The translations under genes and the position numbers were made by a program. Source: Siphonodentalium dalli (Eukaryota > Mollusca > Scaphopoda > Gadilida > Siphonodentaliidae). Taken from it: DNA of 64,000 nt. The notes beneath the pieces were generated by a model. That model was given only the letters and a program-made list of their open reading frames with translations, had not been told where the DNA came from and searched no databases. Where the stretch lies: the NCBI GenBank assembly GCA_032622095.1, contig CP136066.1, positions 227,236,961 through 227,300,960 of the forward strand, in the 5' to 3' direction. Below, piece after piece: positions 19,901-33,600 of this stretch; position 1 is the first letter of the stretch; each line of letters starts with the position of its first letter.

Positions 19901-22900
19901 TATCGTGTGGGTTGGCGGATATAAGTCAGAGTATCTTATTGTGTGGGTTGGCGGACATAAGTCAAAGTATCTTATCGTGTGGGTGAGCGGACATAAGTCA
20001 GAGTATCTTATCGTGTGGGTAGGCGGACATAAGTCAAAGTATCTTATCGTGTGGGTGAGCGGACATAAGTCAGAGTATCTTATCGTGTGGGTAGGCGGAC
20101 ATAAGTCAGAGTATCTTATCGTGTGGGTTGGCGGACATAAGTCAGAGTATCTTATCGTGTGGGTTGGCGGACATAAGTCAAAGTATCTTATCGTGTGGGT
20201 TGGCGGACATAAGTCAAAGTATCTTATTGTGTGGGTTGGCGGACATAAGTCAGAGTATCTTATTGTGTGGGTTGGCGGACATAAGTCAAAGTATCTTATC
20301 GTGTGGGTTGGCGGACATAAGTCAGAGTATATTATCGTGTGGGTTGGCGGACATAAGTCAGAGTATCTTATTGTGTGGGTTGGCGGACATAAGTCAGAGT
20401 ATATTATCGTGTGGGTGGGCGGACATAAGTCATAGTATCTTATCGTGTGGGTGGGCGGACATAAGTCAGAGTATCTTATTGTGTGGGTTGGCGGACATAA
20501 GTCAGAGTATCTTATCGTGTGGGTTGGCGGACATAAGTCAGAGTATCTTATCGTGTGGGTTGGCGGACATAAGTCAAAGTATCTTATTGTGTGGGTTGGC
20601 GGACATAAGTCAGAGTATCTTATCGTGTGGGTTGGCGGACATAAGTCAGAGTATCTTATCGTGTGGGTTGGCGGACATAAGTCAGAGTATCTTATCGTGT
20701 GGGTTGGCGGACATAAGTCAGAGTATCTTATTGTGTGGGTTGGCGGACATAAGTCAAAGTATCTTATTGTGTGGGTTGGCGGACATAAGTCAGAGTATCT
20801 TATCGTGTGGGTTGGCGGACATAAGTCAGAGTATCTTATCGTGTGGGTTGGCGGACATAAGTCAGAGTATCTTATCGTGTGGGTTGGCGGACATAAGTCA
20901 GAGTATCTTATTGTGTGGGTTGGCGGACATAAGTCAGAGTATCTTATCGTGTGGGTTGGCGGACATAAGTCAGAGTATCTTATCGTGTGGGTTGGCGGAC
21001 ATAAGTCAGAGTATCTTATCGTGTGGGTTGGCGGACATAAGTCAGAGTATCTTATCGTGTGGGTGGGCGGACATAAGTCAGAGTATCTTATCGTGTGGGT
21101 TGGCGGATATAAGTCAGAGTATCTTATTGTGTGGGTTGGCGGACATAAGTCAAAGTATCTTATCGTGTGGGTGAGCGGACATAAGTCAGAGTATCTTATC
21201 GTGTGGGTAGGCGGACATAAGTCAAAGTATCTTATCGTGTGGGTGAGCGGACATAAGTCAGAGTATCTTATCGTGTGGGTAGGCGGACATAAGTCAGAGT
21301 ATCTTATCGTGTGGGTTGGCGGACATAAGTCAGAGTATCTTATCGTGTGGGTTGGCGGACATAAGTCAAAGTATCTTATCGTGTGGGTTGGCGGACATAA
21401 GTCAAAGTATCTTATTGTGTGGGTTGGCGGACATAAGTCAGAGTATCTTATTGTGTGGGTTGGCGGACATAAGTCAAAGTATCTTATCGTGTGGGTTGGC
21501 GGACATAAGTCAGAGTATATTATCGTGTGGGTTGGCGGACATAAGTCAGAGTATCTTATTATGTGGGTTGGCGGACATAAGTCAGAGTATATTATCGTGT
21601 GGGTTGGCGGACATAAGTCAGAGTATCTTATTGTGTGGGTTGGCGGACATTAGTCAGAGTATCTTATCGTGTGGGTGGGCGGACATAAGTCAGAGTATCT
21701 TATCGTGTGGGTTGGCGGACATAAGTCAAAGTATCTTATCGTGTGGGTTGGCGGACATAAGTCAGAGTATCTTATCGTGTGGGTGGGCGGACATAAGTCA
21801 AAGTATCTTATTGTGTGGGTTGGCGGACATAAGTCAGAGTATCTTATTGTGTGGGTTGGCGGACATAAGTCAGAGTATCTTATCGTGTGGGTGGGCGGAC
21901 ATAAGTCAGAGTATCTTATTGTGTGGGTTGGCGGACATAAGTTAGAGTATCTTATCGTGTGGGTGAGCGGACATAAGTCAGAGTATCTTATTGTGTGGGT
22001 GGGCGGACATAAGTCAGAGTATCTTATTGTGTGGGTGAGCGGACATAAGTCAGAGTATCTTATTGTGTGGGTTGGCGGACATAAGTCAGAGTATCTTATC
22101 GTGTGGGTGGGCGGACATAAGTCAGAGTATCTTATCGTGTGGGTTGGCGGACATAAGTCAGAGTATCTTATTGTGTGGGTTGGCGGACATAAGTCAGAGT
22201 ATCTTATCGTGTGGGTGAGCGGACATAAGTCAGAGTATCTTATTGTGTGGGTGGGCGGACATAAGTCAGAGTATCTTATCGTGTGGGTTGGCGGACATAA
22301 GTCAGAGTATCTTATCGTGTGGGTTGGCGGACATAAGTCAAAGTATCTTATCGTGTGGGTGGGCGGACATAAGTCAGAGTATCTTATTGTGTGGGTTGGC
22401 GGACATAAGTCAGAGTATCTTATTGTGTGGGTTGGCGGACATAAGTCAAAGTATCTTATCGTGTGGGTGGGCGGACATAAGTCATAGTATCTTATCGTGT
22501 GGGTTGGCGGACATAAGTCAGAGTATCTTATTGTGTGGGTTGGCGGACATAAGTCAGAGTATCTTATTGTGTGGGTTGGCGGACATAAGTCAGAGTATCT
22601 TATTGTGTGGGTGAGCGGACATAAGTCAAAGTATCTTATCGTGTGGGTGGGCGGACATAAGTCATAGTATCTTATCGTGTGGGTGGGCGGACATAAGTCA
22701 AAGTATCTTATCGTGTGGGTGGGCGGACATAAGTCATAGTATCTTATTGTGTGGGTGGGCGGACATAAGTCAAAGTATCTTATTGTGTGGGTGAGCGGAC
22801 ATAAGTCAGAGTATCTTATCGTGTGGGTTGGCGGACATAAGTCAGAGTATCTTATTGTGTGGGTTGGCGGACATAAGTCAAAGTATCTTATCGTGTGGGT

Positions 22901-25784
22901 TGGCGGACATAAGTCAGAGTATCTTATCGTGTGGGTTGGCGGACATAAGTCAAAGTATCTTATCGTGTGGGTTGGCGGACATAAGTCAGAGTATCTTATC
23001 GTGTGGGTTGGCGGACATAAGTCAGAGTATCTTATCGTGTGGGTGAGCGGACATAAGTCAGAGTATCTTATTGTGTGGGTTGGCGGACATAAGTCAAAGT
23101 ATCTTATTGTGTGGGTGGGCGCACATAAGTCAAAGTATCTTATCGTGTGGGTGGACGGACATAAGTCAGAGTATCTTATCGTGTGGGTGAGCGGACATAA
23201 GTCAGAGTATCTTATCGTGTGGGTTGGCGGACATAAGTCAAAGTATCTTATCGTGTGGGTTGGCGGACATAAGTCAGAGTATCTTATCGTGTGGGTTGGC
23301 GGACATAAGTCAGAGTATCTTATTGTGTGGGTTGGCGGACATAAGTCAGAGTATCTTATCGTGTGGGTGGGCGGACATAAGTCAGAGTATCTTATCGTGT
23401 GGGTTGGCGGACATAAGTCAAAGTATCTTATCGTGTGGGTGGGCGGACATAAGTCAGAGTATCTTATTGTGTGGGTGGGCGGACATAAGTCAAAGTATCT
23501 TATTGTGTGGGTTGGCGGACATAAGTCAAAGTATCTTATTGTGTGGGTGGGCGGACATAAGTCAGAGTATCTTATTGTGTGGGTTGGCGGACATAAGTCA
23601 AAGTATCTTATCGTGTGGGTGGGCGGACATAAGTCAGAGTATCTTATCGTGTGGGTTGGCGGACATAAGTCAAAGTATCTTATTGTGTGGGTGGGCGGAC
23701 ATAAGTCAGAGTATCTTATTGTGTGGGTGGGCGGACATAAGTCAAAGTATCTTATTGTGTGGGTTGGCGGACATAAGTCAAAGTATCTTATTGTGTGGGT
23801 GGGCGGACATAAGTCAGAGTATCTTATTGTGTGGGTTGGCGGACATAAGTCAGAGTATCTTATTGTGTGGGTTGGCGGACATAAGTCAGAGTATCTTATT
23901 GTGTGGGTTGGCGGACATAAGTCAAAGTATCTTATTGTGTGGGTGGGCGGACATAAGTCAAAGTATCTTATTGTGTGGGTGGGCGGACATAAGTCAAAGT
24001 ATCTTATTGTGTGGGTTGGCGGACATAAGTCAAAGTATCTTATTGTGTGGGTGGGCGGACATAAGTCAGAGTATCTTATTGTGTGGGTTGGCGGACATAA
24101 GTCAAAGTATCTTATTGTGTGGGTGGGCGGACATAAGTCAGAGTATCTTATTGTGTGGGTTGGCGGACATAAGTCAGAGTATCTTATCGTGTGGGTTGGC
24201 GGACATAAGTCAAAGTATCTTATTGTGTGGGTTGGCGGACATAAGTCAAAGTATCTTATTGTGTGGGTTGGCGGACATAAGTCAAAGTATCTTATTGTGT
24301 GGGTGGGCGGACATAAGTCAAAGTATCTTATTGTGTGGGTGGGCGGACATAAGTCAAAGTATCTTATTGTGTGGGTGGGCGGACATAAGTCAAAGTATCT
24401 TATCGTGTGGGTGGGCGGACATAAGTCAAAGTATCTTATCGTGTGGGTTGGCGGACATAAGTCAGAGTATCTTATCGTGTGGGTGGGCGGACATAAGTCA
24501 GAGTATCTTATCGTGTGGGTGGGCGGACATAAGTCATAGTATCTTATCGTGTGGGTGGGCGGACATAAGTAAGAGTATCTTATTGTGTGGGTTGGCGGAC
24601 ATAAGTAAAAGTATCTTATTGTGTGGGTTGGCGGACATAAGTCAGAGTATCTTATCGTGTGGGTGGGCGGACATATGTCAGAGTATCTTATCGTGTGGGT
24701 GGGCGGACATAAGTCAGAGTATCTTATTGTGTGGGTTGGCGGACATAAGTCAGAGTATCTTATTGTGTGGGTTGGCGGACATAAGTCAGAATATCTTATT
24801 GTGTGGGTGGGCGGACATAAGTCAGAGTATCTTATCGTGTGGGTGGGCGGACATAAGTCAGAGTATCTTATTGTGTGGGTGGGCGGACATAAGTCAGAGT
24901 ATCTTATTGTGTGGGTTGGCGGACATAAGTCAAAGTATCTTATTGTGTGGGTTGGCGGACATAAGTCAGAGTATCTTATCGTGTGGGTTGGCGGACATAA
25001 GTCAGAGTATCTTATTGTGTGGGTGGGCGGACATAAGTCAGAGTATCTTATCGTGTGGGTGGGCGGACATAAGTCAGAGTATCTTATTGTGTGGGTGGGC
25101 GGACATAAGTCAGAGTATCTTATTGTGTGGGTTGGCGGACATAAGTCAAAGTATCTTATTGTGTGGGTTGGCGGACATAAGTCAGAGTATCTTATCGTGT
25201 GGGTTGGCGGACATAAGTCAGAGTATCTTATTGTGTGGGTGGGCGGACATAAGTCAAAGTATCTTATTGTGTGGGTGGGCGAACATAAGTCAGAGTATCT
25301 TATCGTGTGGGTGAGCGGACATAAGTCAGAGTATCTTATTGTGTGGGTTGGCGGACATAAGTCAGAGTATCTTATCGTGTGGGTGGGCGGACATAAGTCA
25401 GAGTATCTTATCGTGTGGGTTGGCGGACATAAGTCAAAGTATCTTATTGTGTGGGTGAGCGGACATAAGTCAGAGTATCTTATCGTGTGGGTTGGCGGAC
25501 ATAAGTCAAAGTATCTTATCGTGTGGGTGGGCGGACATAAGTCAGAGTATCTTATCGTGTGGGTTGGCGGACATAAGTCAGAGTATCTTATTGTGTGGGT
25601 TGGCGGACATAAGTCAGAGTATCTTATCGTGTGGGTGGGCGGACATAAGTCAGAGTATCTTATCGTGTGGGTTGGCGGACATAAGTCAAAGTATCTTATT
25701 GTGTGGGTGAGCGGACATAAGTCAGAGTATCTTATCGTGTGGGTTGGCGGACATAAGTCAAAGTATCTTATCGTGTGGGTGGGC

Positions 25785-28116
25785 GGACATAAGTCAGAGT
25801 ATCTTATCGTGTGGGTTGGCGGACATAAGTCAGAGTATCTTATTGTGTGGGTTGGCGGACATAAGTCAAAGTATCTTATCGTGTGGGTTGGCGGACATAA
25901 GTCAGAGTATCTTATCGTGTGGGTGGGCGGACATAAGTCAGAGTATCTTATTGTGTGGGTTGGCGGACATAAGTCAAAGTATCTTATTGTGTGGGTGGGC
26001 GGACATAAGTCAGAGTATCTTATTGTGTGGGTGGGCGGACATAAGTCAGAGTATCTTATCGTGTGGGTTGGCGGTCATAAGTCAAAGTATCTTATTGTGT
26101 GGGTTGGCGGACATAAGTCAAAGTATCTTATTGTGTGGGTTGGCGGACATAAGTCAAAGTATCTTATTGTGTGGGTGGGCGGACATAAGTTAGAGTATCT
26201 TATCGTGTGGGTGGACGGACATAAGTCAGAGTATCTTATTGTGTGGGTTGGCGGACATAAGTCAGAGTATCTTATCGTGTGGGTGGGCGGACATAAGTCA
26301 GAGTATCTTATTGTGTGGGTGGGCGGACATAAGTCAGAGTATCTTATCGTGTGGGTTGGCGGACATAAGTCAAAGTATCTTATCGTGTGGGTTGGCGGAC
26401 ATAAGTCAAAGTATCTTATTGTGTGGGTTGGCGGACATAAGTCAGAGTATCTTATTGTGTGGGTTGGCGGACATAAGTCAGAGTATCTTATTGTGTGGGT
26501 TGGCGGACATAAGTCAGAGTATCTTATTGTGTGGGTTGGCGGACATAAGTCAGAGTATCTTATTGTGTGGGTTGGCGGACATAAGTCAGAGTATCTTATC
26601 GTGTGTGTGGGCGGACACAAGTCAGAGTATCTTATCGTGTGGGTTGGCGGACATAAGTCAAAGTATCTTATCGTGTGGGTGGGCGGACATAAGTCAGAGT
26701 ATCTTATCGTGTGGGTGGGCGGACATAAGTCAAAGTATCTTATTGTGTGGGTTGGCGGACATAAGTCAGAGTATCTTATTGTGTGGGTTGGCGGACATAA
26801 GTCAGAGTATCTTATTGTGTGGGTGGGCGGACATAAGTCAAAGTATCTTATTGTGTGGGTGGGCGGACATAAGTCAGAGTATCTTATCGTGTGGGTGAGC
26901 GGACATAAGTCAGAGTATCTTATCGTGTGGGTGGGCGGATATAAGTCAGAGTATCTTATCGTGTGGGTTGGCGGACATAAGTCAAAGTATCTTATTGTGT
27001 GGGTTGGCGGACATAAGTCAGAGTATCTTATCGTGTGGGTTGGCGGACATAAGTCAGAGTATCTTATCGTGTGGGTTGGCGGACATAAGTCAGAGTTTCT
27101 TATCGTGTGGGTGGGCGGACATAAGTCAGAGTATCTTATCGTGTGGGTGAGCGGACATAAGTCAGAGTATCTTATTGTGTGGGTGGGCGGACATAAGTCA
27201 GAGTATCTTATTGTGTGGGTTGGCGGACATAAGTCAGAGTATCTTATCGTGTGGGTTGGCGGCCATAAGTCAGAGTATCTTATCGTGTGGGTTGGCGGCC
27301 ATAAGTCAGAGTATCTTATTGTGTGGGTGGGCGGACATAAGTCAGAGTATCTTATTGTGTGGGTGGGCGGACATAAGTCAGAGTATCTTATTGTGTGGGT
27401 GGGCGGACATAAGTCAGAGTATCTTATCGTGTGGGTTGGCGGCCATAAGTCAGAGTATCTTATCGTGTGGGTGGGCGGACATAAGTCAGAGTATCTTATT
27501 GTGTGGGTGAGCGGACATAAGTCAGAGTATCTTATTGTGTGGGTGGGCGGACATAAGTCAGAGTATCTTATTGTGTGGGTGGGCGGACATAAGTCAGAGT
27601 ATCTTATCGTGTGGGTTGGCGGCCATAAGTCAGAGTATCTTATCGTGTGGGTTGGCGGCCATAAGTCAGAGTATCTTATTGTGTGGGTGGGCGGACATAA
27701 GTCAGAGTATCTTATTGTGTGGGTGGGCGGACATAAGTCAGAGTATCTTATTGTGTGGGTGGGCGGACATAAGTCAGAGTATCTTATCGTGTGGGTTGGC
27801 GGACATAAGTCAGAGTATCTTATTGTGTGGGTTGGCGGACATAAGTCAGAGTATCTTATTGTGTGGGTTGGCGGACATAAGTCAGAGTATCTTATCGTGT
27901 GGGTTGGCGGACATAAGTCAGAGTATCTTATCGTGTGGGTTGGCGGACATAAGTCAGAGTATCTTATTGTGTGGGTTGGCGGACATAAGTCAGAGTATCT
28001 TATCGTGTGGGTTGGCGGACATAAGTCAAAGTATCTTATTGTGTGGGTTGGCGGACATAAGTCAGAGTATCTTATCGTGTGGGTTGGCGGACATAAGTCA
28101 AAGTATCTTATTGTGT
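25785..28116. repeat. Higher-order duplication in the 36-bp array, copy 1 (period 2,484 bp)
   Basis: This stretch matches 28269-30600 at an offset of 2,484 bp, which is 69 units. Rare variants are shared in order: GTGTGTGTGGGCGGACACAA (26602 and 29086), CAGAGTTTCTT (27091 and 29575), GGCGGCCATAAG units and GGACGGACATAAG. Every row I compared inside the block was identical. Confidence 0.88.
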
Positions 28117-28268
28117 GGGTGGGCGGACATAAGTCAGAGTATCTTATTGTGTGGGTGGGCGGACATAAGTCAGAGTATCTTATTGTGTGGGTGGGCGGAC
28201 ATAAGTCAGAGTATCTTATCGTGTGGGTTGGCGGACATAAGTCAGAGTATCTTATTGTGTGGGTTGGC

Positions 28269-30600
28269 GGACATAAGTCAGAGTATCTTATCGTGTGGGT
28301 TGGCGGACATAAGTCAGAGTATCTTATTGTGTGGGTTGGCGGACATAAGTCAAAGTATCTTATCGTGTGGGTTGGCGGACATAAGTCAGAGTATCTTATC
28401 GTGTGGGTGGGCGGACATAAGTCAGAGTATCTTATTGTGTGGGTTGGCGGACATAAGTCAAAGTATCTTATTGTGTGGGTGGGCGGACATAAGTCAGAGT
28501 ATCTTATTGTGTGGGTGGGCGGACATAAGTCAGAGTATCTTATCGTGTGGGTTGGCGGTCATAAGTCAAAGTATCTTATTGTGTGGGTTGGCGGACATAA
28601 GTCAAAGTATCTTATTGTGTGGGTTGGCGGACATAAGTCAAAGTATCTTATTGTGTGGGTGGGCGGACATAAGTTAGAGTATCTTATCGTGTGGGTGGAC
28701 GGACATAAGTCAGAGTATCTTATTGTGTGGGTTGGCGGACATAAGTCAGAGTATCTTATCGTGTGGGTGGGCGGACATAAGTCAGAGTATCTTATTGTGT
28801 GGGTGGGCGGACATAAGTCAGAGTATCTTATCGTGTGGGTTGGCGGACATAAGTCAAAGTATCTTATCGTGTGGGTTGGCGGACATAAGTCAAAGTATCT
28901 TATTGTGTGGGTTGGCGGACATAAGTCAGAGTATCTTATTGTGTGGGTTGGCGGACATAAGTCAGAGTATCTTATTGTGTGGGTTGGCGGACATAAGTCA
29001 GAGTATCTTATTGTGTGGGTTGGCGGACATAAGTCAGAGTATCTTATTGTGTGGGTTGGCGGACATAAGTCAGAGTATCTTATCGTGTGTGTGGGCGGAC
29101 ACAAGTCAGAGTATCTTATCGTGTGGGTTGGCGGACATAAGTCAAAGTATCTTATCGTGTGGGTGGGCGGACATAAGTCAGAGTATCTTATCGTGTGGGT
29201 GGGCGGACATAAGTCAAAGTATCTTATTGTGTGGGTTGGCGGACATAAGTCAGAGTATCTTATTGTGTGGGTTGGCGGACATAAGTCAGAGTATCTTATT
29301 GTGTGGGTGGGCGGACATAAGTCAAAGTATCTTATTGTGTGGGTGGGCGGACATAAGTCAGAGTATCTTATCGTGTGGGTGAGCGGACATAAGTCAGAGT
29401 ATCTTATCGTGTGGGTGGGCGGATATAAGTCAGAGTATCTTATCGTGTGGGTTGGCGGACATAAGTCAAAGTATCTTATTGTGTGGGTTGGCGGACATAA
29501 GTCAGAGTATCTTATCGTGTGGGTTGGCGGACATAAGTCAGAGTATCTTATCGTGTGGGTTGGCGGACATAAGTCAGAGTTTCTTATCGTGTGGGTGGGC
29601 GGACATAAGTCAGAGTATCTTATCGTGTGGGTGAGCGGACATAAGTCAGAGTATCTTATTGTGTGGGTGGGCGGACATAAGTCAGAGTATCTTATTGTGT
29701 GGGTTGGCGGACATAAGTCAGAGTATCTTATCGTGTGGGTTGGCGGCCATAAGTCAGAGTATCTTATCGTGTGGGTTGGCGGCCATAAGTCAGAGTATCT
29801 TATTGTGTGGGTGGGCGGACATAAGTCAGAGTATCTTATTGTGTGGGTGGGCGGACATAAGTCAGAGTATCTTATTGTGTGGGTGGGCGGACATAAGTCA
29901 GAGTATCTTATCGTGTGGGTTGGCGGCCATAAGTCAGAGTATCTTATCGTGTGGGTGGGCGGACATAAGTCAGAGTATCTTATTGTGTGGGTGAGCGGAC
30001 ATAAGTCAGAGTATCTTATTGTGTGGGTGGGCGGACATAAGTCAGAGTATCTTATTGTGTGGGTGGGCGGACATAAGTCAGAGTATCTTATCGTGTGGGT
30101 TGGCGGCCATAAGTCAGAGTATCTTATCGTGTGGGTTGGCGGCCATAAGTCAGAGTATCTTATTGTGTGGGTGGGCGGACATAAGTCAGAGTATCTTATT
30201 GTGTGGGTGGGCGGACATAAGTCAGAGTATCTTATTGTGTGGGTGGGCGGACATAAGTCAGAGTATCTTATCGTGTGGGTTGGCGGACATAAGTCAGAGT
30301 ATCTTATTGTGTGGGTTGGCGGACATAAGTCAGAGTATCTTATTGTGTGGGTTGGCGGACATAAGTCAGAGTATCTTATCGTGTGGGTTGGCGGACATAA
30401 GTCAGAGTATCTTATCGTGTGGGTTGGCGGACATAAGTCAGAGTATCTTATTGTGTGGGTTGGCGGACATAAGTCAGAGTATCTTATCGTGTGGGTTGGC
30501 GGACATAAGTCAAAGTATCTTATTGTGTGGGTTGGCGGACATAAGTCAGAGTATCTTATCGTGTGGGTTGGCGGACATAAGTCAAAGTATCTTATTGTGT
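28269..30600. repeat. Higher-order duplication in the 36-bp array, copy 2 (period 2,484 bp)
   Basis: Second copy of the 25785-28116 block. Matching stops at both edges within one or two units (left edge about 28269, right edge about 30600), which fixes the block length at about 2.33 kb within a 2,484-bp period. Confidence 0.88.
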
Positions 30601-33600
30601 GGGTTGGCGGACATAAGTCAGAGTATCTTATCGTGTGGGTTGGCGGACATAAGTCAGAGTATCTTATCGTGTGGGTTGGCGGACATAAGTCAAAGTATCT
30701 TATGGTGTGGGTTGGCGGACATAAGTCAGAGTATCTTATTGTGTGGGTTGGCGGACATAAGTCAGAGTATCTTATTGTGTGGGTTGGCGGACATAAGTCA
30801 GAGTATCTTATTGTGTGGGTTGGCGGACATAAGTCAAAGTATCTTATTGTGTGGGTGGGCGGACATAAGTCAGAGTATCTTATTGTGTGGGTGGGCGGAC
30901 ATAAGTCAGAGTATCTTATTGTGTGGGTGGGCGGACATAAGTCAGAGTATCTTATTGTGTGGGTGGGCGGTCATAAGTCAGAGTATCTTATCGTGTGGGT
31001 GGGCGGACATAAGTCAGAGTATCTTATCGTGTGGGTGGGCGGACATAAGTCAGAGTATCTTATCGTGTGGGTGGGCGGACATAAGTCAAAGTATCTTATT
31101 GTGTGGGTGGGCGGACATAAGTCAAAGTATCTTATCGTGTGGGTGGGCGGACATAAGTCAGAGTATCTTATTGTGTGGGTTGGCGGACATAAGTCAGAGT
31201 ATCTTATTGTGTGGGTGGGCGGACATAAGTCAGAGTATCTTATCGTGTGGGTGGGCGGACATAAGTCAAAGTATCTTATTGTGTGGGTTGGCGGACATAA
31301 GTCAGAGTATCTTATCGTGTGGGTGGGCGGACATAAGTTAGAGTATCTTATCGTGTGGGTGGGCGGACATAAGTCAAAGTATCTTATTGTGTGGGTGGGC
31401 GGACATAAGTCAAAGTATCTTATCGTGTGGGTGGGCGGACATAAGTCAGAGTATCTTATTGTGTGGGTTGGCGGACATAAGTCAGAGTATCTTATTGTGT
31501 GGGTTGGCGGACATAAGTCAGAGTATCTTATCGTGTGGGTGGGCGGACATAAGTCAGAGTATCTTATTGTGTGGGTGGGCGGACATAAGTCAGAGTATCT
31601 TATTGTGTGGGTGGGCGGACATAAGTCAAAGTATCTTATCGTGTGGGTTGGCGGACATAAGTCAGAGTATCTTATTGTGTGGGTTGGCGGACATAAGTCA
31701 GAGTATCTTATCGTGTGGGTGGGCGGACATAAGTCAGAGTATCTTATTGTGTGGGTTGGCGGACATAAGTCAGAGTATCTTATCGTGTGGGTGGGCGAAC
31801 ATAAGTCAAAGTATCTTATTGTGTGGGTTGGCGGACATAAGTCAAAGTATCTTATTGTGTGGGTTGGCGGACATAAGTCAGAGTATCTTATCGTGTGGGT
31901 TGGCGGATATAAGTCAGAGTATCTTATTGTGTGGGTTGGCGGACATAAGTCAAAGTATCTTATTGTGTGGGTGGGCGGACATAAGTCAGAGTATCTTATC
32001 GTGTGGGTTGGCGGACATAAGTCAAAGTATCTTATCGTGTGGGTTGGCGGACATAAGTCAGAGTATCTTATAGTGTGGGTGGGCGGACATAAGTCAGAGT
32101 ATCTTATTGTGTGGGTGGGCGGACATAAGTCAAAGTATCTTATTGTGTGGGTTGGCGGACATAAGTCAGAGTATCTTATCGTGTGGGTGGGCGGACATAA
32201 GTCAGAGTATCTTATTGTGTGGGTTGGCGGACATAAGTCAGAGTATCTTATCGTGTGGGTGGGCGGACATAAGTCAGAGTATCTTATCGTGTGGGTGGGC
32301 GGACATAAGTCAGAGTATATTATCGTGTGGGTGGGCGGACATAAGTCAAAGTATCTTATTGTGTGGGTTGGCGGACATAAGTCAAAGTATCTTATCGTGT
32401 GGGTGGGCGGACATAAGTCAGAGTATCTTATTGTGTGGGTGGGCGGACATAAGTCAAAGTATCTTATTGTGTGGGTTGGCGGACATAAGTCAGAGTATCT
32501 TATCGTGTGGGTGAGCGGACATAAGTCAGAGTATCTTATCGTGTGGGTTGGCGGACATAAGTCAGAGTATCTTATTGTGTGGGTTGGCGGACATAAGTCA
32601 AAGTATCTTATTGTGTGGGTTGGCGGACATAAGTCAGAGTATCTTATCGTGTGGGTGGGCGGACATAAGTCAGAGTATCTTATTGTGTGGGTGGGCGGAC
32701 ATAAGTTAGAGTATCTTATTGTGTGGGTTGGCGGACATAAGTTAGAGTATCTTATTGTGTGGGTGGGCGGACATAAGTCAGAGTATCTTATTGTGTGGGT
32801 GGGCGGACATAAGTCAGAGTATCTTATTGTGTGGGTTGGCGGACATAAGTTAGAGTATCTTATTGTGTGGGTGGGCGGACATAAGTCAGAGTATCTTATC
32901 GTGTGGGTGGGCGGACATAAGTCAAAGTATCTTATTGTGTGGGTTGGCGGACATAAGTCAAAGTATCTTATTGTGTGGGTGGGCGGACATAAGTCAGAGT
33001 ATCTTATCGTGTGGGTGGGCGGACATAAGTCAGAGTATATTATCGTGTGGGTGAGCGGACATAAGTCAGAGTATCTTATCGTGTGGGTTGGCGGACATAA
33101 GTCAAAGTATCTTATTGTGTGGGTTGGCGGACATAAGTCAGAGTATCTTATTGTGTGGGTGGGCGGACATAAGTCAGAGTATCTTATTGTGTGGGTGGGC
33201 GGACATAAGTCAAAGTATCTTATTGTGTGGGTTGGCGGACATAAGTCAAAGTATCTTATTGTGTGGGTTGGCGGACATAAGTCAGAGTATCTTATCGTGT
33301 GGGTGGGCGGACATAAGTCAAAGTATCTTATTGTGTGGGTTGGCGGACATAAGTCAAAGTATCTTATTGTGTGGGTGGGCGGACATAAGTCAGAGTATCT
33401 TATCGTGTGGGTGGGCGGACATAAGTCAGAGTATATTATCGTGTGGGTGAGCGGACATAAGTCAGAGTATCTTATCGTGTGGGTTGGCGGACATAAGTCA
33501 AAGTATCTTATTGTGTGGGTTGGCGGACATAAGTCAGAGTATCTTATTGTGTGGGTGGGCGGACATAAGTCAGAGTATCTTATCGTGTGGGTGGGCGGAC

